This document shows positions 9,246 through 18,804 of a stretch of 36,134 bases of DNA, piece by piece. The translations under genes were made by a program, and so were the position numbers. How positions within the stretch are numbered: the stretch's first letter is position 1; each line of letters opens with the position of its first letter. The DNA comes from Planctomycetia bacterium (lineage in GTDB: Bacteria; Planctomycetota; Planctomycetia; Gemmatales; Gemmataceae): assembly GCA_005808665.1 (NCBI GenBank), contig SYLG01000138.1, positions 1 through 36,134 of the forward strand, in the 5' to 3' direction. Under the pieces are notes generated by a model, which did not search any database, was not told the origin of the DNA, and saw only the letters and a program-made list of their open reading frames with translations.

Positions 9246-12200
9246 ATGCCCATTACCCTTTTCAGCACTCCATTTGGGTCACTCGACATAGCATTGTTGG
9301 CAGGAAGCCCAGAGGCCCGGGATTGGCTTTCGGAACTCCAGGGCCCCGATTCCCCAAAATGGATCTGGGTGGTGCCCTCTCAAAGGCGAAAGCGTGCCAT
9401 CGTTCGCAAATGGCCGGGAACCGAAAACGGGCGAGCTGCCTTATTGCCTCGCATTGTGACCTTTGATGGACTTGCTGATCAGGTGGCTACAACCCAGGGA
9501 ATCGTTGGTAAAAAAATCTCCTCCATGGAAAGGCGCCTTCGGGTTCTAGCGGCGTGGCAGCAAACTTTGCCAAACCTTGCCAGTGGCTTTGGTACTGCAA
9601 CCCAAATGGACCAGGCGATCAAAGTCTGGCAAGACAATGAGGTCATCCCGGTTGATGCCGTTAATAAACGGTTTTATGAACAATACCATCAAAACCTGAA
9701 AGCTTCCAATGCGGTGGATCGCCATGGTTGGCTTGGGGTATTGGCAAGTCGTTTGACTGCCAAACCAATGGATTTGATCGCTTTGGTGGCTACCAAAGTA
9801 GTAATCGATGGATTTCACCTCTTAAGCCTACCTGAAATCGCTTTATTGCGGGAGCTTGGCAAGCATATCGACCTTAGGCTGTGGGTTCCTTGTCACCATG
9901 ATGGCCATGCAGGCGAGTTGCTTCAGTACCTTTGTGACCATCTTCAAACCCCGTGGCAGGCAACCAAACCCCTGCCACCAATGCCGGTTACCAAATCCAG
10001 ATTGGATTGCCAGGACATGCAAGCGGAGGTCCGTGAAGTAACCCGCCGCATCCACCAAAGGCTAAAACAACCGGATGCACCCAAACCACATGAGATCGCC
10101 ATTGTCCTTCCCGGCCCGGAATACGATCCGCTGATACGCCAAGCTTTTGCCGACGCAGGGATTACTATCAATCTTGCCGGGCGAAGTCGAACCCTCCTTT
10201 CCTCGGGACCAGGACGACTTATCCAGGCGGCAATTAACCTGATTCAAAACGCTCCGAGCATTCGGGGGCTGATGAACTTTCTCAGGCAACCCATCATCCT
10301 GCGCAAATCATTGGGAATGTATATCCACAGGTTAGGGGCAATGGAATTGGAAATGGCCAGGTTTGCTCCCCCGGACGATTTCGGGGGATGGGACGATTTG
10401 CTTTTAAAAATGGGAGAATCCCTATCGGAGAGGGAAATCGGGATTAAGGAGGGTGAACTGGTTGAAGAGGAGGAAAAGACCAGGTACCTGGAACGGAAGG
10501 AAGATTTATTGGTGATGTTGGGCAAAGTCCGGCAAATTCTTGGCACTATCCGGGCGATGGCTCAAGTGGATATTTCCCTGGCGGAAGCGGTGAACCACCT
10601 AATAACCTATTTAAGCGAGCTGTTGTTGGGAAATTGGATCTCCCCCGGGCATAATACGAAATTGAGCCTTCCTGGGGTTGTGTGGCAGGCCGATCAATTG
10701 GCATGGCAAAGAATTGTGTCGGTTTTTCGGGAACTAGTCCGCCTCCCCCAGAATATCCTGCCCCTTGGTCGACAAGGAAAATCCGATCCCATGGGACTAT
10801 TGCTCATGGTCCTTGCCGGGGAATCGTACCAAATCAAGACCGAAGACGATGAAGGCGTTCAGGTGATGGAGATCCGGGAAACCCGTGGCATCCCATTTGA
10901 GGAAATCCATGTCTTGGGCCTCAAAAGTGGGTCCTATGGTTCCGCCACAGAAGAGGAGATATTGAGGGAACTGCTCAAGGAAGAAAGAACCGCCCAAGGT
11001 CTTTCACTCCTGGAGTCGGCACTACTCTTTGAACAGTTACGCCAATCCGGGGCTAAAAACCTGTTGTTGTATCGACCCAGCAAAAAGTTGGATGAACCGC
11101 TAATGCCTTCGCCCTGGATAGAAACATATTCCATTTCAAAGGTTTACCTGGGAAGAGAGGTTTGGTTGGGCCTACCAGGAGTCCAGGTGGCTACGGGCAT
11201 GTCCCAACCCCTCGATCTTTTGGAACCCTTTGTGGCGGCGGAGGCTGACCAAACCGCCAAGGGATTTCTGGAGATGCTTCATGAAGTAAAACGAAAGGGA
11301 CAAATCTGGTCCAAACAGGTGGAAAGCCCTCAACTGAAACCTTGGGTCCATGAATACAATCCCTTTTTTGCCAACAGGGATAAGCCGTTCTCACCAAGTA
11401 GCTTGGAACAATATACCCGCTGTCCTTTCCGTTTTTTTGTCAAGCATGTGCTTGGATTTTTCGAAAGCGATTCGGACGAAACCGCCCTCAGGCAAGGAAG
11501 CCTGGTTCACAAATTGTTCGAGGAGTTTATGGTTTGGCACCGGGGCATCGCCACGGATTTGGTCGATTTGCCCTCCAATGAGGTGGCCACCCGGGCCAAG
11601 CTTTTGGACCTTTGGGATCAACTCCTGACGCATGATCCGCATGCCAGGTTCATGGACGCCCGGTGCCGGGCTCGTGTTATTGCAGAAGGTGGAATCATTG
11701 ACCTCTATGTACAAAATCTGGGGAGGTATAAAGATGCAGGTTATAAACATGTCGCTTCCGAAATTCAGGTTGGGCCAGAACAATTTGGGTTGGACGATCC
11801 GGTCTATCTTTCAGGTCGAATCGATGATCATTTCCAGATTCCCGGAGGACCTTCGCTTTTGACGGATTACAAATCGGGCCGTCCGCCTGGACAGGGTGAG
11901 TTTGTCTCAGACCACGATGTCAAAAAGACCATGCTGCAAATGGACTATTATGCGGCATGCCTGAAAAAAAAAGGTTTCCATGTCACAAAAGCCATTTATC
12001 TTTTTTTGTGGTTGAATCAAAACAACGAGGATGGAAGGGATCTCAAAAATTCTACCCGAATGCAGGGCGATTATGATAAGGATTGGGCCGGCAAACCCCA
12101 AAAAGGTCCACCTGCATCCATTGATACCAACCTTGCGGAAAAACACCTCATCGAATGTGCCGGGTCGATTCGAAAGGGCCTGTTTCCTTTGACAACATTC

Positions 12201-12290
12201 AATGGTAAAGGCGACACCGAATGTACCAGCTCCTGTCTTGGACGAAACATTTGTCGGACTCCGGTAAACATTAAGGTGAACAACTACTAA
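9246..12290 (+). CDS. addB: AddB-like PD-(D/E)XK exonuclease subunit
   Basis: Probable AddB-type partner of the downstream AddA-like helicase, for resection of double-strand breaks before RecA loading. The C-terminal third holds a RecB-type nuclease: GRIDD with Asp860, TDYKSG with Asp874 and Lys876, then a QMDYYAA motif. An iron-sulfur staple like that of AddB is suggested by Cys726 (YTRCPFRFF) plus three late cysteines, Cys993, Cys997 and Cys1003. Their spacing is Cx3Cx5C, whereas I recall Cx2Cx5C for classical AddB. I find no Walker A motif, so the N-terminal helicase-like region (residues 1-600) is probably an inactive, DNA-scanning fold, as in several non-Bacillus AddB proteins. The start has AAGGAG 6 bp upstream. 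The gap to addA is 39 bp. The 1014-aa length is slightly short for the family. Confidence 0.8.
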   Translation: MPITLFSTPFGSLDIALLAGSPEARDWLSELQGPDSPKWIWVVPSQRRKRAIVRKWPGTENGRAALLPRIVTFDGLADQVATTQGIVGKKISSMERRLRVLAAWQQTLPNLASGFGTATQMDQAIKVWQDNEVIPVDAVNKRFYEQYHQNLKASNAVDRHGWLGVLASRLTAKPMDLIALVATKVVIDGFHLLSLPEIALLRELGKHIDLRLWVPCHHDGHAGELLQYLCDHLQTPWQATKPLPPMPVTKSRLDCQDMQAEVREVTRRIHQRLKQPDAPKPHEIAIVLPGPEYDPLIRQAFADAGITINLAGRSRTLLSSGPGRLIQAAINLIQNAPSIRGLMNFLRQPIILRKSLGMYIHRLGAMELEMARFAPPDDFGGWDDLLLKMGESLSEREIGIKEGELVEEEEKTRYLERKEDLLVMLGKVRQILGTIRAMAQVDISLAEAVNHLITYLSELLLGNWISPGHNTKLSLPGVVWQADQLAWQRIVSVFRELVRLPQNILPLGRQGKSDPMGLLLMVLAGESYQIKTEDDEGVQVMEIRETRGIPFEEIHVLGLKSGSYGSATEEEILRELLKEERTAQGLSLLESALLFEQLRQSGAKNLLLYRPSKKLDEPLMPSPWIETYSISKVYLGREVWLGLPGVQVATGMSQPLDLLEPFVAAEADQTAKGFLEMLHEVKRKGQIWSKQVESPQLKPWVHEYNPFFANRDKPFSPSSLEQYTRCPFRFFVKHVLGFFESDSDETALRQGSLVHKLFEEFMVWHRGIATDLVDLPSNEVATRAKLLDLWDQLLTHDPHARFMDARCRARVIAEGGIIDLYVQNLGRYKDAGYKHVASEIQVGPEQFGLDDPVYLSGRIDDHFQIPGGPSLLTDYKSGRPPGQGEFVSDHDVKKTMLQMDYYAACLKKKGFHVTKAIYLFLWLNQNNEDGRDLKNSTRMQGDYDKDWAGKPQKGPPASIDTNLAEKHLIECAGSIRKGLFPLTTFNGKGDTECTSSCLGRNICRTPVNIKVNNY

Positions 12291-12329
12291 ACCGCCCAAT
12301 GTGGAATTACAAATCGCCCGGAGTCGAGC

Positions 12330-15300
12330 ATGGAATTCAGTGATTGGCTAGAAACCCAAAACACAAATGCCGAACAGAAGCAGGCGGTATTAACCCGGGG
12401 GGACCTCTGCATTCGGGCGGCGGCCGGTTCCGGAAAAACCAGGGTCCTGGTCCTTCGCATTCTTTGGTTGTTGAACCAGGAAGGATTGCGAACCGCCTAT
12501 TCCGCCGGGGAAAACCTGTTGGGGCGTATCCTGGCCACTACCTTTACCCGAAAAGCGGCCGGGGAAATGAAGGAGAGGCTTCTCGATCTATTAAAGAAAT
12601 TGGTGGAATTTTTTGCCGACTTTCCAGACCAGTGCCAGTTTTGGAAGGATCGTCTCGACGAACTTCCCCTCGCCCGAATCGGCACGATTGATGGCATCGC
12701 AGGATCATTAGTACGGCAATTTGCCAAAGCAGGCTTCCCAAGCTCTATGGGTGCGGATTTTGGTATCCTCGACGACCTGCCTAGAGAAACCCTGATCGAG
12801 GAGGCTATAAGGCTTACCCTGCTGGAAAAGCAGAAAGGGAAGGAGATCCAGACCGCATGGACCCTCTGGGAAACCCAATGGGGTTTGGATGCCATGGAGG
12901 AGCAAATGGCCGATTATTTACGGAAGGGACGGGATCCCGCAGTATTAAAACCGGATAGTAACAGACCAAACCGCCCATTGTCCATGGCAATAATCGAATG
13001 CCTAAAAATGGCCCATGGGCACTACATGGCTCTTTGTCAAATTCGGGGCGAGTTCGATTTTTCCCATGTTGCTACAGAATTATTGCGGATGTTTGAATCC
13101 CAAGACGAAGACATCAATGGTCTGCGAGCCAAACTATCGAGTCATTTTTTCCATATTCTGGTGGACGAATTCCAGGATACAAACGATCAACAATGGAGAA
13201 TCATCAATCACCTCGCTGGCGGGCTAGGCAATGGAAAATTGACCATCGTTGGCGACCCCCAGCAATCCATCTACATGTTTCGTTCCGCAGATCCAGGTGT
13301 CTTTGAAAGGATTTGGACCCTTTTTCAAAGGCAGGATAACTTGCACTCCATCCAATTGCCACGAAACTATCGAACCCTTTCTCCCCAACCGATGCAAGCC
13401 ATTAACCAACTCACCCAAGATGCATTGGAAAAATATCAAACTTACCAAGCTCTTCTCTCAGGGTTCGAACCTGTTGATAACCGGGGCATGGTGAAACTGA
13501 TGCTCCATGATACCGATGAAGGTTGGTGTCAACAGGTGGCATACACCCTAAAGGGTCGCCTTGGAACCATGTGGTACGATGTCCGAAATAAAATGGATAT
13601 TCCGGTCCGCTATGGAGATATGGCCATTTTGCTCCGTTCAAGGACCAAAATGGCGGAAATATGTCAAGCTCTTGATGCCGCCATGGTTCCCTACGAAACC
13701 CCAGGCGGAGTGGGATTCTGGCAAACCCAAGAGGTCCGGGACCTGGTGAATTTGGTCCAAGCCCTGGCCGATGAATCGAACCTGTTGGCCATGGTCGGGG
13801 TGTTGCGTGGCCCCATTGGCCGTATCAATGATTCCACGATTCTCGCTTTGAAACAGTTGGCTCCAAAAAGCCTCCGCTATGGGCTTCAACGGTTAGGTGA
13901 CCCGACCGCTTCATTAGTCAACGAATTCCCTCCCGATGGTGGTCACCTCAAACAGTTGGCCACCCTTTGGGAAAAGTGGTGTTCATTGGTCGATCGTTTG
14001 AGCCATGCTGACTTAATCCATCAGGTTCTTGCGGAATCGATGGCCTGGTTCTTTTTTGCCGCACAACCCTTTGGTGGCAGAGTCGTGGCCAATGTGGAAC
14101 GATTCCTTGAAGAGGTTCGGGATTTTGAGGAAACAACCCCAGGATCGTTGAGCCAACTTGCCTTCAACCTTGGCAAAATGGTGGATTTTTTCGGTCGTAT
14201 CGAACAGGCCGATCCCATTGGCCAATCCGATGCGGTAAAGATAATGACCATTCATGGTGCCAAGGGCTTGGAATTTCCCATCGTGGTACTCGCTGATATT
14301 CACAATAAAGGCAATAACACTCTAGACGAACCACTCTTTCTTGATCGTTTTATCCACTTTGCCGATCCTGATAGTGATGATGCAATTCAACGGGACGGCG
14401 AGGTGGTGTTAAAAATCACCAATGACGAAAAGCCACCAAAACGAGTATTTCCCGGATTTGGAGCGAAGCTTCAAGAGTTGGCCCATGGAGAAATTGCCCG
14501 GTTGTTTTATGTCGGAGTAACCAGGGCCAAGGATTCGCTCTATTTGGCCGGGAAACTGTCAAAGGACAAACCAGCATCCACCTCGTTTTTGCATCTCATT
14601 GTCGCGGCTTTAGAAAGTACCCCCACTGATAAGGACGGCAAAAAAATAGATTTGCTCAAGCAAATTGCGTTCAAAGCCAATGCTTTTGGCATACTTTTTG
14701 AAAGCGAAAGCGTTTCACCCTCTGGTCACCAAACAACGGTTCAAGGCCAACCGATAGGAGTCCTTTTGGCTGATCCCATCCGCGTACTTCCTGAAAATCC
14801 GGTCCTTGCACTTGGCAAACTAATTGAATTGAAGGCACTTTGGCTGGATGATCCTACCGGCAAACTTTGGGAGGATCGGTTTGTCCATTTTGTCAGCCCA
14901 TTTGTTGCTAGTCCCAATATTGGAAATGGTGTTTCGCGGGACCCCATTCCAGCATCTGTTGTCGGAACGCTGGTGCATCGGGCCCTGGAACTTTCCTTTG
15001 GGCATTTGAAGCTTTCTGAAGAAGCTATGTTGGATTGGCTTGTTGGGCTTCAAACCAGCTTGACGGACGAGGAGGGTCACGATCCTACCGAAGTGGCCCT
15101 CGTGGCTCTTTCGGTTTTGCAATCCCCTAAACTTTGCAACAATGATCCTATCCTTGCTTTGGTGGCAGCTCCCGGTCGTGCCGAGGTGGACTTGGTGTTG
15201 CCCTTGGGTCCGTGGCGATTAACGGGGCGCATTGACAAGGTGCTTGATCAATTGGAATCCGATGGCCCCTCGTTTGTCGATTGGAAAACCGATTCTTCGT

Positions 15301-15536
15301 CACCCGAAATGATTGAAGAGGCCTATCGCCCTATCATGATGCTTTACGCCATGGCCCTTGCCAAGGCCCTGCCCGTTTTCCCACCCACCGTTACCGGTCA
15401 TTTGGTCTGTCTACGACATGGTAAAATCCGGACGATGAAATTTGATGCCAATCAAGTGCTTCAAACGGAAACGGAATGGACGGGCCTCCTTGAAACTTGG
15501 CGCCGACGCCATGCATCCGTCAAAAAGCTTTATTGA
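12330..15536 (+). CDS. addA: AddA-like UvrD/Rep helicase-nuclease
   Basis: An SF1 DNA helicase fused to a RecB-family nuclease, acting with the upstream AddB-like protein in double-strand-break repair. Helicase motifs are complete: Walker A AAAGSGKT with Lys36, the Q-motif region (NAEQKQAV) before it, Walker B VDEFQDTNDQQ, motif III GDPQQSIYMFRSADP, motif IV LPRNYRT, motif V IMTIHGAKGLEFPIVV and motif VI RLFYVGVTRAKD. The C-terminal nuclease has GTLVHRALE, GRIDKV with Asp969, and FVDWKTD with Asp984 and Lys986, so both subunits of this pair keep nuclease residues. At 1068 aa it is shorter than B. subtilis AddA. ATG 12330 follows GGAG with 6-bp spacing. It is convergent with the minus-strand parvulin gene; the 166 bp between them hold only a weak palindrome (GGAAATCATTTCC at 15591-15603). 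Confidence 0.88.
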   Translation: MEFSDWLETQNTNAEQKQAVLTRGDLCIRAAAGSGKTRVLVLRILWLLNQEGLRTAYSAGENLLGRILATTFTRKAAGEMKERLLDLLKKLVEFFADFPDQCQFWKDRLDELPLARIGTIDGIAGSLVRQFAKAGFPSSMGADFGILDDLPRETLIEEAIRLTLLEKQKGKEIQTAWTLWETQWGLDAMEEQMADYLRKGRDPAVLKPDSNRPNRPLSMAIIECLKMAHGHYMALCQIRGEFDFSHVATELLRMFESQDEDINGLRAKLSSHFFHILVDEFQDTNDQQWRIINHLAGGLGNGKLTIVGDPQQSIYMFRSADPGVFERIWTLFQRQDNLHSIQLPRNYRTLSPQPMQAINQLTQDALEKYQTYQALLSGFEPVDNRGMVKLMLHDTDEGWCQQVAYTLKGRLGTMWYDVRNKMDIPVRYGDMAILLRSRTKMAEICQALDAAMVPYETPGGVGFWQTQEVRDLVNLVQALADESNLLAMVGVLRGPIGRINDSTILALKQLAPKSLRYGLQRLGDPTASLVNEFPPDGGHLKQLATLWEKWCSLVDRLSHADLIHQVLAESMAWFFFAAQPFGGRVVANVERFLEEVRDFEETTPGSLSQLAFNLGKMVDFFGRIEQADPIGQSDAVKIMTIHGAKGLEFPIVVLADIHNKGNNTLDEPLFLDRFIHFADPDSDDAIQRDGEVVLKITNDEKPPKRVFPGFGAKLQELAHGEIARLFYVGVTRAKDSLYLAGKLSKDKPASTSFLHLIVAALESTPTDKDGKKIDLLKQIAFKANAFGILFESESVSPSGHQTTVQGQPIGVLLADPIRVLPENPVLALGKLIELKALWLDDPTGKLWEDRFVHFVSPFVASPNIGNGVSRDPIPASVVGTLVHRALELSFGHLKLSEEAMLDWLVGLQTSLTDEEGHDPTEVALVALSVLQSPKLCNNDPILALVAAPGRAEVDLVLPLGPWRLTGRIDKVLDQLESDGPSFVDWKTDSSSPEMIEEAYRPIMMLYAMALAKALPVFPPTVTGHLVCLRHGKIRTMKFDANQVLQTETEWTGLLETWRRRHASVKKLY

Positions 15537-15702
15537 AAACGATTTTGGGCAAATTGTGGTGGCACTCTTTCGTGGCCTTGTTTTACGACCGGAAATCATT
15601 TCCCTTTACAACAAAGATTCACCTAGGGGTATGAAAACCAGACCAGCTTGCCAAAAGCTCGTCGCCTTGTGTTCTTTAAAATTCCGTGGATTCGGATTGC
15701 CT

Positions 15703-17031
15703 CTAGGAATCGGGCATGATTTCAATGATCGAGTTTCTACGCATTTCGGTCAAGAGCCTTTTGATTTCCAATTGGGCCGATTCGTTTCTGAGCTTGTCGC
15801 GAATCTCTTTTTGAACGGACTCATCAAAGGGTTTCATTCCCGCATGCTGTCTTTTAGCCAATTGAATGATATGGAGCCCCGTGGATAGCTCCAGGATCGG
15901 AGCAACTTCTCCATCCTTTAAAGATAATAGCACCGGTTCCGCCTCCACCGGGCGAATGTCACCTGGGATGTGACCTAACCCATCCCCATCGCGAAGGGCA
16001 CTATCACCGTGGCAATATTTACGCGACAAGGTGACGAAATCTTCTCCTGCATGGATCCGCTTGACAATCTCCTTTGCCAGCTTTCGGGCTTCCTCCATGG
16101 AATTGAATTTGACCTTGGCCAGGAAGATGTGCCGCCAATTCACGGAATCGGGTATCCTGAATTGTTCCGGGTGCGTGTCATAATATTCGCGCAGATCCCG
16201 ATGACCTATCCGGTCCAGAATGGGCATCACCCTTTGTTGCAGATATTGCATCGAAATAAAGTTGCGTTCCGATTGGCGCTTCATCAACGCATAGGAAATG
16301 CCCGCTTGGCGGAGCATGGCCTTAACCTCATCATCCGTCTCAAATTTATTTTTTTCCTTGATGTTCCGGATGTAGCGTTGAAACTCCTTGGTTCCGTATT
16401 CCTGCATCTTTTCCAAAAACTTTTTGCCCTGGGGGAGTTTCCCCAACTTGGTTTCCGCATCGAGAATGGCTACTTCGCGGTCGATCAGGGTGTTGAGGGC
16501 CAATCTCCGCTTGTTCGGATTGAGGGCATCCTCCGCCCCGGATTGGGCCTGCGCAAGGCGAAGCTCCTCTTCCAGAATGGCAAAGCCATTGACCGTGGCG
16601 ACGATATACCCACCATCGTGCTTTCGCCCCAGGTGATTGGCCCGTTCGGCCAAAGTGGGGATATCCAAAAGGCCAGATTTTACCCCGTTTGGCTTTTCCG
16701 TCTTTGCCGTGGCGGGAACCGGACCGACCCCGGGAAGATTGGTTGCCGAGGGAGAATCGGGCTCTTGACCCCGGGAAAAAAGACCCTTGGAATTGGTTTC
16801 GGAAGCCGGTTCAGGCTCGGGAGGAACATGGCCGGATTTGCCAATGAGGCTGCCTTCATCCCGGGCAATGCGGTCAGAGATGTCCTCGGGCATAATTCCC
16901 ATTTTACGCAGATCACGCATTTGGGAGGTTTGGCAACCGGCGAAAACGAGTGTTAGGGCCAAGCTTAGGGCACACCAGAGGCGTGAAAACGCCGGATTAA
17001 TGGAATAGTGGTGCGCAATGCGTAGGACCAT
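15703..17031 (-). CDS. Parvulin-type (PpiC/SurA-like) peptidyl-prolyl isomerase lipoprotein
   Basis: A periplasmic folding factor of the SurA/PpiC type. The N-terminus has a hydrophobic stretch and the lipobox VFAGC with Cys33, so lipid anchoring is likely. Residues 40-130 are low-complexity, rich in Pro, Ser and Glu. A SurA-like helical chaperone segment with ILEEELRLAQAQ and LNTLIDREVAI follows. The rotamase domain lies at about residues 295-400: WRHIFLAKV, GEDFVTLSRKYCHGDS, GDGLGHI, VAPILELSTGLHIIQLAKR. These are standard parvulin landmarks. It is transcribed toward the addA gene. No strong ribosome-binding site precedes ATG 17031, so the exact start is uncertain, but the lipobox position supports it within a few residues. 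Confidence 0.85.
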   Translation of the reverse strand: MVLRIAHHYSINPAFSRLWCALSLALTLVFAGCQTSQMRDLRKMGIMPEDISDRIARDEGSLIGKSGHVPPEPEPASETNSKGLFSRGQEPDSPSATNLPGVGPVPATAKTEKPNGVKSGLLDIPTLAERANHLGRKHDGGYIVATVNGFAILEEELRLAQAQSGAEDALNPNKRRLALNTLIDREVAILDAETKLGKLPQGKKFLEKMQEYGTKEFQRYIRNIKEKNKFETDDEVKAMLRQAGISYALMKRQSERNFISMQYLQQRVMPILDRIGHRDLREYYDTHPEQFRIPDSVNWRHIFLAKVKFNSMEEARKLAKEIVKRIHAGEDFVTLSRKYCHGDSALRDGDGLGHIPGDIRPVEAEPVLLSLKDGEVAPILELSTGLHIIQLAKRQHAGMKPFDESVQKEIRDKLRNESAQLEIKRLLTEMRRNSIIEIMPDS

Positions 17032-17207
17032 AGCCGGGAGTGCCCCTGAGATTGGAGCGGGATATAGCGGCTAGGATGGGCAGGAAACAAGGTCAAGTAA
17101 GGCCGGGAAAGGCGGTATCCAGAGGAATAGTCTTTTCTTTGCCCTTTATTGGTTCATCCCTACGAAAACTGCGTTTAGCATGACTCGAAATGGACAAATC
17201 TTGGCAT

Positions 17208-18185
17208 TTAAGTCTTCGGGACCGGATGCCCTTTGAAGAATTTGCGGCCGAGGCTGTTGTCAAACGGGGTCCAAGCCCCAGGGTCGGCTTGGTGAGCGCG
17301 AATTTCTCTTTGAAATTGATGCATTTTGCTATCGAGCATATCAATCAAGTGGAGGGCTTGAGCCTCAGGAGTCATGGGCACCTTGGGGCTGCCAAATTCA
17401 AGGGTGCCATGGTGACTGGCAATAAGGTGGTGCAACCGAAGTTTTAACTCGCAAGGAAAGGGTTCACCGGTTAGTTCGGCAGTTTTGGTCAAAAGGCCTT
17501 CAAGCATGATCGCACCCAAGGAGATGTGACCAATAAGCTGGCCTTCGTCTGTGTAACTGAAGGAGGCTTGGTAGGAGAGTTCCCGCACCTTACCCATATC
17601 GTGCAAAAGGCATCCACAAAGGAGCAAATCCCGGTTGAGTCCGGGATAAAGGGGGACTACACGGTCGGCGACTTCCATCATGTTGACGACATGTTCCAAA
17701 AGCCCTCCAATGTAGGCGTGGTGTTGGCGAATGCCGGCCGGGGCTTGGCTAAATCCCTCGATGAGGTCGGAATCCATCAAAAACGCCTCTCCCAGACCCC
17801 GCAGGTGGTGCGAGTCCATCGAGCGAAGCAAGGCCCTAAGCCGCTCCAACAAACGGGATACATCTTTTTCGGTTCGTGGGAGGAAATCCGCCGGGTTGAA
17901 CGAACCATCGACCGCTTTGTCAATGTCCGTCAAAATCAGCTGCATGGCCCCCTGGAAAAGCTGGGCCCGGGCTTTGGCACGGACAAAATCGCCATCCTCG
18001 AACGCCCTGGATCGTTTTTCATCACAATTCCAGAGGCGGGCGGTCATCGGGCCGCTGCGGTCACACAAATCCACCTGGAGGTAGGGTTGACCATTTTTGT
18101 TGGAGCGAACCTGTTTCCCCGTTGCCAGGAAAACTCCTTCAAGGGATTCATTGTCACGGAGTTCACGCAAGGTCTTGGTGAGCAT
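17208..18185 (-). CDS. YhaM-like OB-fold/HD-domain 3'-5' exoribonuclease
   Basis: A 325-aa protein close in length and order of domains to the YhaM/CbfA-type 3'-5' exoribonuclease (about 314 aa in Bacillus). An OB-fold is at residues 15-90 (VFLATGKQVRSNKNGQPYLQ, then DRSGPMTARLWN). A metal-dependent HD domain is at about 150-290, with QHHAYIGGLLEHVVNM, CLLHDMGKVREL and HLIASHHGTLEFG. These give the histidines and aspartates for two metals. The frame stays open 126 codons further upstream, but that part overlaps the DUF393 gene antiparallel-free in another frame and lacks sequence resembling the family; ATG at 18185 lies 46 bp after the DUF393 stop and gives the expected length. No clear ribosome-binding site is visible, so translation may depend on the upstream gene. 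Confidence 0.82.
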   Translation of the reverse strand: MLTKTLRELRDNESLEGVFLATGKQVRSNKNGQPYLQVDLCDRSGPMTARLWNCDEKRSRAFEDGDFVRAKARAQLFQGAMQLILTDIDKAVDGSFNPADFLPRTEKDVSRLLERLRALLRSMDSHHLRGLGEAFLMDSDLIEGFSQAPAGIRQHHAYIGGLLEHVVNMMEVADRVVPLYPGLNRDLLLCGCLLHDMGKVRELSYQASFSYTDEGQLIGHISLGAIMLEGLLTKTAELTGEPFPCELKLRLHHLIASHHGTLEFGSPKVPMTPEAQALHLIDMLDSKMHQFQREIRAHQADPGAWTPFDNSLGRKFFKGHPVPKT

Positions 18186-18231
18186 GGAGATCTTTCGAAA
18201 GGTGATCCGTCCGGAGGGACGAAGGCAAGGA

Positions 18232-18690
18232 TTATTTTGTGGATTTTGGGGGAATTGTGCAGACCCCATCTTTGCAAGGAAGCATACCAAAGCGGTTTTT
18301 GGCGATGTACCTGTAGGTTTTTTGGCCCAACAAGGGTACCCAAGGAAGGTAAAGAAGGGGGGCGATCGGGAAAAGTAACGGAATACGCCAAGCCATGTAC
18401 CGAAACGCCTCAAAACCGTGGAGAATGGGTGATCCCTTTGGCCCAATGAGGTGCATTTCCTCCTCGAGCCGAAGGGGATCAAGAGTCGGGGTGGTCTGTG
18501 GAACATTTTCCGGAAGCCGAAAACTGCGCCATGCCAAGGTGCCAAACCAATCCAGCCTCCCAAGGAGCTTCATGGATAGCTGACAAAAGGGGCAATAACC
18601 GTCGAACAGAACCAAAGCCTGACCAGGGAGAGGCGATTTCACCACGCTTTCAGGAGCAACGAAAATCTCTTGGTCTTTGGCCATGCCCAT
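18232..18690 (-). CDS. DUF393 (DCC family) thiol-disulfide oxidoreductase-like protein
   Basis: A small thioredoxin-like protein of the DUF393 family, recognised by VLFDGYCPFCQLSMKLLGRLD with the CxxC pair in DGYCPFC and by the spaced Leu/Arg pattern that follows. Disulfide or redox chemistry is presumed for the family; the substrate is unknown. The start is worth correcting: a run GAAAGGAGGGCAA lies directly before ATG 18690, so an upstream ATG at 18705 would place this ribosome-binding site inside the gene. ATG 18690 (spacing 4-5) or ATG 18684 (spacing about 10) is therefore the real start. It is the first gene of a minus-strand pair with the YhaM-like gene and diverges from the rhamnulokinase gene. 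Confidence 0.8.
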   Translation of the reverse strand: MGMAKDQEIFVAPESVVKSPLPGQALVLFDGYCPFCQLSMKLLGRLDWFGTLAWRSFRLPENVPQTTPTLDPLRLEEEMHLIGPKGSPILHGFEAFRYMAWRIPLLFPIAPLLYLPWVPLLGQKTYRYIAKNRFGMLPCKDGVCTIPPKSTK

Positions 18691-18804
18691 TTGCCCTCCT
18701 TTCATATTCTATCCCGAAGAGGGCCCCGCGGGTTCCAACCTGAGACGGGCGACTTAACTTTAAGGCAATTCCTTCCTTTCCTTTGGCCCAGTCGGTCCAT
18801 CCGC

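Noticed and set aside
16009-16956. A 315-codon plus-strand open frame
   Set aside because: It lies entirely antisense to the parvulin-type lipoprotein gene, has no recognisable motif, and mirrors the codon pattern of the real gene.
17526-18449. A 307-codon plus-strand open frame
   Set aside because: Antisense to the YhaM-like and DUF393 genes, which have clear family motifs; no ribosome-binding site.
18186-18563. N-terminal extension of the YhaM-like protein by 126 codons
   Set aside because: It overlaps the DUF393 gene in another frame and has no family resemblance; the shorter form matches the usual length.
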